A DNA stretch of 9,351 nt. Source: an uncultured Mucilaginibacter sp. Its GTDB lineage: Bacteria; Bacteroidota; Bacteroidia; Sphingobacteriales; Sphingobacteriaceae. The position numbers and the translations under genes were made by a program. Of the stretch, positions 1-6,262 are shown piece after piece; within the stretch, counting starts at the first letter, position 1; the number at the start of each line of letters is the position of its first letter. Below the pieces are notes generated by a model that was not told where the DNA came from, did no database searches, and saw only the letters and a program-made list of their open reading frames with translations. Location: the NCBI GenBank assembly GCA_903885865.1, contig CAISKH010000577.1, positions 1 through 9,351 of the forward strand, written 5' to 3'.

Positions 1-989
1 TCGGCCTGTACATAATAGGGTTTGATGGTTACATCTTTGGGTAATTCTTTTCGCAAGGCTGCCACTTTACTTTCCATATCTTTTGATAGGGATATCAAAT
101 TAGTGGCCGGTTGCTTAATTACCGCAATAAGCACGCCATCGTGCCCGTTTGCATTTATTTTTGTATACTCAATGCCTTCGCTTATCTGCACATCGGCAAT
201 ATCCTTTAACTGGATAACCCTTTTACGGTTATTGCTGATCACAAGGTTTTCTAACTGCTGTTTATTAGTTACCGTAGCATCGGTAACGGTTAGGTAAAGC
301 ATTTTATAATCAGCGAGGTAACCTTCTGATTTGATGAAGTTGGTGGCCGCGAGCGCCGTGTTTATCATGTCGGGAGTGAGCGACAGTTCACTCATTTTTG
401 CCCGGTTAAGTACCAGCCAGTATTCCTTGGTTTTACCGCCTATCACCCTGATCTCGGATACGCCGTTAACCTGCGATAAAAAAGGTTTTACGGTAAATGT
501 AGCTATTTGCTTTAGTTCAATGGGCGAGCGGCTATGGCTTTCGAGCGTGTAGCCGCTTACCGGCAGGATAGAGGGGTTCATCTTCTCTACCGATATATTT
601 ACATCAGGAGGCAGGTCGCCACGTATTTTGCTGATCTGCGATTCAATTTGCTCTTTGCTCAGGTCAATATTAGCGCTCCATGACATATAGGCCGATATTT
701 CGCAACTCCCCCTGCTGGTGGTACTCCTGACAACTTCCAGGTCGGGAACCTGCTTTATCGCGTTTTCTAACGGCTTGGTAACCGTTATCATCATTTTGTT
801 TACCGGCTGCAAACCTTCATCGGCAATGATCTTTATTTTTGGGAAAGTGATCTCAGGAAATAAGGAGGTTTGTAATTGGGTATAACAATAAACACCGCCC
901 ATAACAATGATTGCTAAAACCAGCATCAACGGTTTCCTGTAAAAAATAAAGAAGTTCTCGGCCTTATCTATATTTATACGGTTCGCCAT
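1..989 (-). CDS. RND-family efflux pump, inner-membrane permease subunit (partial, N-terminal third)
   Basis: This is the start of a proton-driven RND efflux pump (AcrB/CzcA superfamily), the inner-membrane engine of a tripartite exporter. The reading frame opens with ATG at 989-987 and stays open for 329 codons to the window edge, so there is no stop codon in view. Residues begin MANRINIDKAENFF, followed by one membrane helix (about 20-38, LMLVLAILVMGG). A periplasmic porter region follows, with the family's LFPEITFPKIKI stretch at about 43-54 and the T-x-PLE segment at about 70. The visible part ends at KPYYVQA, just before the expected second membrane helix; family members run to about 1000-1050 residues, so some 700 are missing. 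The ATG overlaps the stop of the adaptor gene (TAATG), implying translational coupling. The family call is firm. The substrate (metal ion or organic compound) cannot be told from this fragment. Confidence 0.93.
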   Translation of the reverse strand, partial: MANRINIDKAENFFIFYRKPLMLVLAIIVMGGVYCYTQLQTSLFPEITFPKIKIIADEGLQPVNKMMITVTKPLENAIKQVPDLEVVRSTTSRGSCEISAYMSWSANIDLSKEQIESQISKIRGDLPPDVNISVEKMNPSILPVSGYTLESHSRSPIELKQIATFTVKPFLSQVNGVSEIRVIGGKTKEYWLVLNRAKMSELSLTPDMINTALAATNFIKSEGYLADYKMLYLTVTDATVTNKQQLENLVISNNRKRVIQLKDIADVQISEGIEYTKINANGHDGVLIAVIKQPATNLISLSKDMESKVAALRKELPKDVTIKPYYVQA

Positions 990-1918
990 TATTGTACTAT
1001 TTTAACTTTAGCCGTGTCGGGAAGCCCATAATTTCCGGTTACTACTATCTTATCCTGCGGAGAAAACTTAGGCGAAAGAATTTCAATCCTGTCATCAGTT
1101 TCGATACCCTTTTTTACCGGCGTTTTAACAGCTGTAGTTGGATTGATCAGTTTCATTACCCAAAACTCTGTTTGGGTTTCGTTGGCTAATATGGCCGTTT
1201 TAGGTAATGATTGTGTGTTTTGTTTTAACGCTTTTATTATCCGGGCCTTTGCTACCAGGTTTTCGGGTATGGCATCGTTTCCACCGATCTTTATAACCAC
1301 ACCCTGCGTTTGCGCGGCAGTATCAACCGTTGGCATGAACGAAGCTATTTTGCCGTCAATTTTTTTACCATCGGGCAGGGTAAGCAGCACAGCCTGGTTT
1401 AGTTTAACTAACTGGCGCATTTCATAAGGCAGCTGCATTAAAAAAGCGAAGCTTTCTCTGTCGCTTATTACGGCCAGTTGCTCGCCATCCTGTACGTAAT
1501 CGCCGGGTTGGTGGTTTAACTGGGTTATATAACCATGCTGAGACGCCCTGATCTTGTTAACGCCGGTAAATTTGAATGAAGTATCTAAAATATTAATGGT
1601 ATTTCCAATGCTTTCGGCCTCCTTGGTTTTAACCGTGAATAGTACTTCGCCTTTATTTACATAATGGCCAAATTGTGTAAATACATTTTGTATAAAACCA
1701 TTGGCATTGGCCTTTACATAGTTTTTTTGCTGGTAAACCGAAGTGGCATTTAAGCTGGCATAATTAACCATTGTACTATCATTAATAGTTGCTACGGTTA
1801 CCGGCGTTTGCACGTCGACCTTTGCGTCTTCGTCATCCGCTGCTTTGTTGCTTTTGCAGGATGCTATCACCAGGACAATGCCCGATAAAAACAAATATTT
1901 TAATATAAATGGCTTCAT
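989..1918 (-). CDS. RND efflux periplasmic adaptor (membrane fusion protein, HlyD/AcrA family), lipoprotein
   Basis: This adaptor would link the RND pump to the outer-membrane channel. It has 309 residues. The N-terminus is a lipoprotein signal peptide with a lipobox ending at Cys21 (VIAS-C), so the mature protein should be lipid-anchored. An acidic linker (about 28-35) follows. Two biotinyl-lipoyl half-motifs can be seen, at about 68-97 (ANGFIQNVFTQFGHYVNKGE) and about 122-152 (RASQHGYITQLNHQPGDYVQ). A beta-barrel region lies at about 155-230 and a membrane-proximal region runs to the end (KIVVTGNYGLPDTAKVKI). Only about 24 residues separate the lipoyl halves, so the long coiled-coil alpha-hairpin of AcrA-type adaptors appears to be missing; the protein is short for the family for that reason. 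Its ATG lies 2 bp after the stop of the TolC-like gene and its stop overlaps the pump start. Family assignment is strong; substrate is unknown. Confidence 0.92.
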   Translation of the reverse strand: MKPFILKYLFLSGIVLVIASCKSNKAADDEDAKVDVQTPVTVATINDSTMVNYASLNATSVYQQKNYVKANANGFIQNVFTQFGHYVNKGEVLFTVKTKEAESIGNTINILDTSFKFTGVNKIRASQHGYITQLNHQPGDYVQDGEQLAVISDRESFAFLMQLPYEMRQLVKLNQAVLLTLPDGKKIDGKIASFMPTVDTAAQTQGVVIKIGGNDAIPENLVAKARIIKALKQNTQSLPKTAILANETQTEFWVMKLINPTTAVKTPVKKGIETDDRIEILSPKFSPQDKIVVTGNYGLPDTAKVKIVQ

Positions 1919-1920
1919 AA

Positions 1921-3159
1921 TTATTTGTTCCAGTAATTTAACTGATTAATAAGTTGCAGTTTGCTGATAGTGGTTTGCGTATACAGGTTCTTAGCTGTAA
2001 GATAATTATTTATAGCCAATAGCAGGTCGGCTATTTTAAGGTCGCCGGTTTGCAGTAACTGTGTATCAACTTTTATCAGGCTCTCTGTATATTTTATCTG
2101 GTCGGTCACCTGGGTAAGCAGTTGGTCGCTTTGGGCAATTTGCTGGTTAAGCTGCGCTATTTGCTGCCGGTACTGCACATCAAAAAATGTTTTATAGCTC
2201 AACCTGGTATCTTCCTCTATGTTAATTCGTTCATGTTGCAGTTTACGCTGACCACCATCATATATGGGCACAACGACGCTAAACCCAACACTGGTGCCAA
2301 AGTTTTTGTAGGCAGGACCGGTAAAATCAGAATTGTAACCCGCATCGCCAAAAACATTTACTTTAGGGTGATAGCTAAAATCAATTAACTTGTGGCTATT
2401 AGCCAGCCTTAAGCTGTCTAACCTGAATTTTTGATAAAAAATACTTGCCGATATGGGCGGCGTACTTGCTTTTTGAATAGCCGGTTCACTTAGCTGAGCC
2501 ATAGAAGTATCGGCTATACCCGATAAATAATTGAGTGTGGCATAATCATTTTTGTACTGCATAATTGCCTGAAATAATTGCAGCTGCTGTTGCTTTAATG
2601 TTACTAAAAATGCCAGGTAATCGCTTTGCCGGTATACGTTGTTGCGTGTTAACTTTTTAAGCAGGCCTTCCTCTGTGGTAAGCAGGTCAATTATTTCGCG
2701 GCTAAAATTTAATTGCTGCAGGCTGCCATACGCGGTAATATATTGGGCTATTATTGATTTTTTAAGGTCCTGCTCAGAAACGTGCGCCAACGCTATCAAC
2801 GAATCGCGCTGCAACTGGATGGCCGCAAATTGGGTGTTTAAATTGTCGCGGCCAACTATAGTTTTTGATATACCCATTAATGCATTAAAAGTGTGAACAT
2901 TGGTAATGGCGCCTGCATAACCAAATTCGGCTATTACAGGTGAGTATAAGCCCGCGCTTGCAGCATTAACCTGGTAGGTGTTAGTTGCCCTTAACCGCAA
3001 ACTATCCAGCTTGCTTAAACCGGTTTGGTTATGCAGGTCCCTTAAAAGCGGACTGTTGGTTTTGGCAATTTCGAGGTAATGATCGAGCGTATAGGTTTGG
3101 GCCAGCGAAGCTGTATAGGTAAGTGTTAACAAAATAAGGCCGAAAAACCACTTCATCAT
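1921..3159 (-). CDS. TolC-family outer-membrane efflux protein
   Basis: This is the outer-membrane channel subunit and first gene of the efflux operon. It has 412 residues, slightly short for the family (usually about 420-490). Residues 1-20 form a Sec signal peptide (hydrophobic FFGLILLTLTYTASLA, probable cleavage before Gln21). The mature protein opens with YTLDHYLEIAKTNSPLLRD, the usual start of an outer-membrane efflux domain, where a helix of alternating residues begins. Long Gln/Leu-rich helical stretches follow. An internal repeat can be recognised from HPKVNVFGDAGYNSDF (about 263-278), followed by VPIYDGGQRKLQ, which corresponds to the conserved 'P-I-(Y/F)-x-G-G' turn of the second repeat. 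Two adjacent ATG codons (3159 and 3156) could each start translation; the choice changes one residue. There are 2 bp to the adaptor gene. No regulator gene is adjacent on this side. Confidence 0.92.
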   Translation of the reverse strand: MMKWFFGLILLTLTYTASLAQTYTLDHYLEIAKTNSPLLRDLHNQTGLSKLDSLRLRATNTYQVNAASAGLYSPVIAEFGYAGAITNVHTFNALMGISKTIVGRDNLNTQFAAIQLQRDSLIALAHVSEQDLKKSIIAQYITAYGSLQQLNFSREIIDLLTTEEGLLKKLTRNNVYRQSDYLAFLVTLKQQQLQLFQAIMQYKNDYATLNYLSGIADTSMAQLSEPAIQKASTPPISASIFYQKFRLDSLRLANSHKLIDFSYHPKVNVFGDAGYNSDFTGPAYKNFGTSVGFSVVVPIYDGGQRKLQHERINIEEDTRLSYKTFFDVQYRQQIAQLNQQIAQSDQLLTQVTDQIKYTESLIKVDTQLLQTGDLKIADLLLAINNYLTAKNLYTQTTISKLQLINQLNYWNK

Positions 3160-3288
3160 ATAAAACTATGCTATATTTAGTCAGCTAAAATAGGTTATAA
3201 TTCTGTATTAATTTTGTATAGCAAGGCAACAAGTTTTATACAGATTTGTTGCCGACATTTATTTATAATCAAAAATAATCAATTTACT
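3160..3288. promoter_or_regulatory. Divergent intergenic region between efflux operon and EamA gene; possible plus-strand -7 box
   Basis: This AT-rich stretch must carry the start signals for both the minus-strand efflux operon and the plus-strand EamA gene. On the plus strand, TAATTTTG at 3209-3216 matches the Bacteroidota -7 consensus TAnnTTTG exactly. It would give a leader of about 65 nt before the ATG at 3289. I see no good TTTG partner 19-21 bp upstream of it. On the minus strand, TATTTTAG (3192-3185) differs from the -7 consensus at one position and is the only candidate I find for the efflux operon. Both are weak consensus matches in AT-rich DNA. Confidence 0.3.
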
Positions 3289-3702
3289 ATGTGGTGGATA
3301 TACGCTTTACTATCAGCACTCTTCGCGGCATTAACGGCCATATTTGCAAAAGTAGGCATAAAGGGCGTTGACACTGACCTCGCAACAGCTATACGAACAG
3401 TTGTTATTATTGTACTGGCCTGGGCCATTGTATTTGTTAAAGGCAGCAACAATACCATCAGTAGTCTGACACGGCAAAACTGGACATTCCTTATCCTTTC
3501 AGGCTGTGCCACGGGCTTATCATGGATATGTTATTTTAAAGCCTTGCAGTTAGGCAAGGTATCGCAGGTTGCGCCGGTTGACAAACTGAGCGTGGCCCTG
3601 GCTATTATACTGGCAGCCGTATTTTTGGGCGAAACGCTAACGTTGAAAACGGCCATAGCCGCCACACTAATTATTGGCGGCACGTTGGTTTTAATATTTT
3701 AA
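3289..3702 (+). CDS. EamA/DMT-family small membrane transporter (single EamA domain)
   Basis: This 137-residue integral membrane protein is one EamA unit of the drug/metabolite transporter superfamily; the full-length type carries two. Five hydrophobic segments can be seen at about 2-24, 31-51, 65-87, 93-114 and 118-136. The C-terminal half has the usual EamA signature: YFKALQLGKVSQVAPVDKLS, then VFLGETLTLKTAIAATLIIG. Single-domain members of this length are common in bacteria and presumably act as dimers; the substrate is not known. I chose the ATG at 3289 (MWWIYALLSALF) because the protein then begins directly with its first helix. The longer frame from the TTG at 3214 adds 25 residues that do not look like this family and would begin inside the possible -7 box. 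It is divergent from the efflux operon and 75 bp upstream of the MFS gene. Confidence 0.87.
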   Translation: MWWIYALLSALFAALTAIFAKVGIKGVDTDLATAIRTVVIIVLAWAIVFVKGSNNTISSLTRQNWTFLILSGCATGLSWICYFKALQLGKVSQVAPVDKLSVALAIILAAVFLGETLTLKTAIAATLIIGGTLVLIF

Positions 3703-3718
3703 TGGATTTACCGAATTG

Positions 3719-3751
3719 ATACTGCTCTTTTTTATTATTAGTCTGCAGTAT
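3719..3751. repeat. Imperfect hairpin between EamA and MFS genes
   Basis: ATACTGC at 3719-3725 is the exact reverse complement of GCAGTAT at 3745-3751, with a 19-nt T-rich loop. A short 7-bp stem with a long loop is not a convincing intrinsic terminator, although the structure sits where one could end the EamA message. It may be chance. Confidence 0.2.
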
Positions 3752-3777
3752 TAGCTATAATTGGCTAAATTTACGTC

Positions 3778-4941
3778 TTGATAACAGCTAGAAGATCAAA
3801 TACACACCGTACCCCAAAACAACTGCGCATCGCTAACGCGGTGTTTTTCTTCCTCTCGGGTTTTGGTTATGCTTCGTGGGCCTCGCGCATACCTACCATA
3901 CAGCACCAGCTGCATTTAAACGAAGCACAATTAGGCGGTATTTTATTTGCTATGCCCATTGGTTTAATACTCACCCTACCCTTAACCGGGCGCTTACTGA
4001 GCAAATTCAGCAGCAGGCGGGTAATGCTTTTTGGCTGCTTGTTTTTCAGCGTGGTTTTAGGGTTTATAGGTTTTACCGTTACTGTATGGCAGTTGGTACT
4101 GGCGCTGTTTTGTTTTGGCGTATCGCGTAACCTGTTTAATATTTCAACCAACGCGCAGGCGGTAGGGGTGCAGTCGCTATATAACCGTTCTATTATGGCC
4201 AATTTTCACGGGATATGGAGCCTTGCCGGGTTTGCCGGGGCAGCGGGTGGTTACTTTATGGTGTATTATAATGTGGGCACCGCTTATCACCTGTTGTTTG
4301 TAAGCGTATTGCTTATCATATTTTCACTCTGGTTCATATCGGGCACTATTTACCAGGAACCCGTGCCGCAGCCACAAAAAAAGCTGTTTACATTGCCTGA
4401 AAGATCACTGATAAACTTCTCCCTCATCTGTTTTGCCTGTATGGCCTGCGAAAACACCATGTACGACTGGAGCGGTATCTACTTTGAAAAAGTGATCCAC
4501 GTATCAAAACAGAGCGCTACCGAAGGGTTTGTAGTCTACATGGTAGCCATGACGCTTGGCCGCTTCCTGGGCGATGCAGCTGTAAACCGGTTCGGCATAA
4601 AAAGCCTGTTAAGGTTTAGCGGCCTGTTTATTTTTTGCGGTTTGTTATTATCGGTATTATTTCCCGCTAAACTCATTGCCGGTTTAGGGTTTATTTTGGT
4701 TGGGCTGGGTGTATCGTGCATAGTGCCTATGGTGTTTCAAATGGCCGGCAAGTCAACTACCATGAGCAGCGGATCAGCGCTGGCTTCTATTTCTTCTATT
4801 GGCTATTTGGGTTTTTTAATAGTGCCGCCATTTATAGGCTTTATTGCGCAGGCTGCAGGTTTACGATGGTCATTTGGTATAATATCGTTATTGGGGGCGT
4901 TGGTTGTTGCGTTGGTTTATAATATAAAAGACGAGAACTAA
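3778..4941 (+). CDS. Major facilitator superfamily transporter, YbjJ-like
   Basis: This is a 387-residue MFS permease with about 12 hydrophobic segments. After a basic N-terminus, the first helix runs into FFFLSGFGYASWASRIPTIQ (about 23-42), closely matching the first-helix/loop region of E. coli YbjJ (which has ASWATRTPAI). Other family landmarks are the loop 2-3 motif-A region GRLLSKFSSRRVM (71-83, with Lys in place of the usual Asp), HGIWSLAGFAGAAGG (144-158), YDWSGIYFEKV (229-239) and a second motif-A-like GRFLGDAAVNRFG (261-273). The substrate is unknown; YbjJ-like proteins are annotated only as putative transporters. The start is taken as TTG at 3778. No in-frame ATG lies upstream of the conserved first helix, so a non-ATG start seems required, and its exact position is uncertain. 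TATAATTG at 3756-3763 is one mismatch from the -7 consensus and would give a very short leader. Confidence 0.88.
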   Translation: MITARRSNTHRTPKQLRIANAVFFFLSGFGYASWASRIPTIQHQLHLNEAQLGGILFAMPIGLILTLPLTGRLLSKFSSRRVMLFGCLFFSVVLGFIGFTVTVWQLVLALFCFGVSRNLFNISTNAQAVGVQSLYNRSIMANFHGIWSLAGFAGAAGGYFMVYYNVGTAYHLLFVSVLLIIFSLWFISGTIYQEPVPQPQKKLFTLPERSLINFSLICFACMACENTMYDWSGIYFEKVIHVSKQSATEGFVVYMVAMTLGRFLGDAAVNRFGIKSLLRFSGLFIFCGLLLSVLFPAKLIAGLGFILVGLGVSCIVPMVFQMAGKSTTMSSGSALASISSIGYLGFLIVPPFIGFIAQAAGLRWSFGIISLLGALVVALVYNIKDEN

Positions 4942-4996
4942 TAATACCGCAAACTATTTTGCCGCGAGTGTGTTAAGTTTAAACAAGAAACTCCTT

Positions 4997-5206
4997 ATGA
5001 AAGCCGCCGGCAAACATTTTAAATTCATTAACAGTAAAACTGGCAATGCAATTTATTACCATACCTTAAGTAGTGACCTTAGCGAAGATGAAATTAAACA
5101 GGCGCTTGAAAAAGTAAAGGCCCATGTTGCAACACAATACGAAGTTTTTTTAGACACGATATATTGGGAAGAAGAAAAGGAAGATCAGCAAGAACTTCAC
5201 CAATAG
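4997..5206 (+). CDS. Small hypothetical protein, 69 residues
   Basis: I do not recognise this family. The protein is soluble, with no signal peptide or membrane segment. A basic start (MKAAGKHFKFINSKTGNAIY) suggests short beta strands, followed by a probable amphipathic helix (about 28-45, SEDEIKQALEKVKAHVAT) and a very acidic tail (WEEEKEDQQE). The pattern of basic N-terminal strands, charged helix and acidic tail looks like a real small protein, and codon use resembles the neighbours. I prefer the ATG at 4997. A GTG at 4970 in the same frame would add nine residues (MLSLNKKLL) and leave only 28 bp after the MFS stop. It lies 55 bp downstream of the MFS gene on the same strand and may share its transcript. 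It is the last gene before a convergent repeat-bearing spacer. No function is proposed. Confidence 0.68.
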   Translation: MKAAGKHFKFINSKTGNAIYYHTLSSDLSEDEIKQALEKVKAHVATQYEVFLDTIYWEEEKEDQQELHQ

Positions 5207-5244
5207 GGCCTTTTGAAACTGTTAAAAACAATTTTATAAGAATA

Positions 5245-5314
5245 GTAGAGACGCAATGTTTTGCGTCTCTGAAGGATATTTATCTCACGGAGACGCAAAA
5301 CATTGCGTCTCTAC
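5245..5314. repeat. Nested palindromic repeat pair (REPIN-like) in a convergent intergenic spacer
   Basis: Two 25-bp arms, 5245-5269 and 5290-5314, are perfect reverse complements of each other around a 20-bp spacer (5270-5289). Each arm is also a hairpin by itself: AGAGACGCAA (5247-5256) pairs with TTGCGTCTCT (5261-5270) around loop TGTT, and GAGACGCAA (5290-5298) pairs with TTGCGTCTC (5303-5311) around loop AACA. The arms can therefore form two small stem-loops or one long stem. Outside the arms, pairing resumes after one mismatch (AAT at 5241-5243 with ATT at 5316-5318). Two inverted copies of a REP-like hairpin match the layout called a REPIN. I see no clear target-site duplication and no T-run for an intrinsic terminator, though the element lies exactly between convergent stop codons and could help end transcription from both sides. 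Confidence 0.9.
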
Positions 5315-5334
5315 AATTAAATTACCGTTCTGAT

Positions 5335-6102
5335 TTAAAACCGCCTGCCCACTATCAGTTTAATAATAGATTTGTCTGCCTCTTGCGAGCCAACACCGTA
5401 TCCAAAATTCACTTCCCACTTCGGATCAAAATTCAGGTCGGTAGTAATAAACAGTTGGTGATCCTGTTGAGAGACAGGGTCGTAATGAAAGAACGGCCCT
5501 GTACTGCCATAGTATTCGGGGCCTATAGCTATAACCTTCGAAACATCATAGCTTATTTTTACATTCGGCGAGAAGGTAAAACCCCGGTTTACGTCTGGCC
5601 CGGCAAAGCTTTTGTCCACTGTCGGGTTAAGGGCGATGTATAAGCCACCCCATTTTTTATCAACAATAGGCCTGATCTCTAATGTTGATGTATTAGGAGA
5701 AAACGCGGCTTTTTGAAAGCCAAATTCAAACGACATACTTACACCAACCGGCCAATGCCATGATTCGGGAGCCGAAAAACGAGGGCGTATATGCGAGCCT
5801 ACATAAGCTGTGCGGCCGCCGCTGCCTATCGAATTAAAAAAATAAAAACCTGTTTCAAAAAAGGATGTAAATCCGTGGGTGATCTCAATAGTTTCATGCT
5901 GCACACCGTTGGTAGGCAGCATTCCATCTTCTGATATTGTTTTGCTTCCGCTTAAGGTATTATTGCTATGCAGCTCAAACATGGTGCGTCCCGTTTCAAC
6001 CAGATCAGCGCCATATACCTGTATTTCGTAATTATCCTGCGCCTTAACTGTGGTAAATACAACCAGGAGTGAGGCAATTAAAAGTAAATTTTTATACATC
6101 AT
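5335..6102 (-). CDS. Secreted protein, probable outer-membrane beta-barrel
   Basis: This 255-residue protein has a clear Sec signal peptide (MMYKNLLLIASLLVVFTTVKA, probable cleavage before Gln22). The mature part is rich in alternating aromatic/hydrophobic and polar residues separated by Gly/Asn/Asp turns: FFETGFYFF, GVSMSFEFGFQ, WGGLYIALNPTV, FSPNVKISYDV, DPKWEVNFGYGVG. It ends in a phenylalanine (LIVGRRF), as expected for outer-membrane beta-barrels. I cannot name the family with certainty; the pattern is similar to barrels annotated as MetA-pathway or transporter-like outer-membrane proteins. Two adjacent ATG codons (6102, 6099) are possible starts. The gene is convergent with the 69-residue protein gene and divergent from the cytochrome b gene, so it appears to be transcribed alone. 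No ligand or partner can be deduced. Confidence 0.82.
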   Translation of the reverse strand: MMYKNLLLIASLLVVFTTVKAQDNYEIQVYGADLVETGRTMFELHSNNTLSGSKTISEDGMLPTNGVQHETIEITHGFTSFFETGFYFFNSIGSGGRTAYVGSHIRPRFSAPESWHWPVGVSMSFEFGFQKAAFSPNTSTLEIRPIVDKKWGGLYIALNPTVDKSFAGPDVNRGFTFSPNVKISYDVSKVIAIGPEYYGSTGPFFHYDPVSQQDHQLFITTDLNFDPKWEVNFGYGVGSQEADKSIIKLIVGRRF

Positions 6103-6262
6103 GTAATTTTAGGTGATATAAAACTACAATTAAATTCTGTAGCTCGTATAAAGAAACGCAATTGCTACAAAATTGCTACAATGTTTACCTGTAAGTTTGA
6201 ATTGGCACGTTAAATGCTAAAATAAACCATCAACTTTACCCTGCATTAAAAAATAGTTAAAT
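6103..6262. promoter_or_regulatory. Divergent intergenic region with cytochrome b promoter (-7 box 6192-6199)
   Basis: TAAGTTTG at 6192-6199 (plus strand) is an exact match to the Bacteroidota -7 consensus TAnnTTTG. It would place transcription start near 6206 and leave a leader of about 57 nt before the cytochrome b ATG. No TTTG lies 19-21 bp upstream; that position is occupied by an 11-bp tandem repeat (6160-6181), listed separately. I do not find a convincing promoter for the minus-strand barrel gene; TATTTTAG at 6224-6217 is a one-mismatch candidate only. The -7 call rests on a short consensus and is unproven. Confidence 0.42.
6160..6181. repeat. Exact 2 x 11-bp tandem repeat, possible operator
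   Basis: AATTGCTACAA occurs twice back to back (6160-6170 and 6171-6181) with no mismatch. The period of 11 bp is about one helical turn, so two protein copies would bind the same face of the DNA. Relative to the start site predicted from the -7 box at 6192-6199, the repeat covers roughly -46 to -25, the place of the missing -33 element. This layout fits an activator or repressor site for cytochrome b, the divergent gene, or both. The repeat is seen directly; the regulatory role is inferred. Confidence 0.5.

Noticed and set aside
22..552. Two plus-strand open frames (22-297 and 331-552)
   Set aside because: They are antisense to the RND pump fragment, which matches its family throughout.
3214..3288. 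N-terminal extension of the EamA protein from a TTG codon
   Set aside because: The added 25 residues do not resemble the family. The start would lie within the candidate -7 box, and ATG 3289 begins right at the first membrane helix.
3867..4202. Minus-strand open frame of 111 codons
   Set aside because: It lies antisense within the MFS gene and has Pro/Thr/Cys-rich sequence without domain features.
5245..5314. CRISPR-like repeat
   Set aside because: The two copies are inverted, not direct, with a single 20-bp spacer and no cas genes; the structure is palindromic.
5164..5643. Plus-strand open frame of 159 codons
   Set aside because: It starts inside the 69-residue protein gene, crosses the palindromic repeat and runs antisense through the barrel gene. 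The composition is not protein-like (Arg/Cys/His-rich mixture), and the opposite strand encodes a clear signal peptide and barrel.
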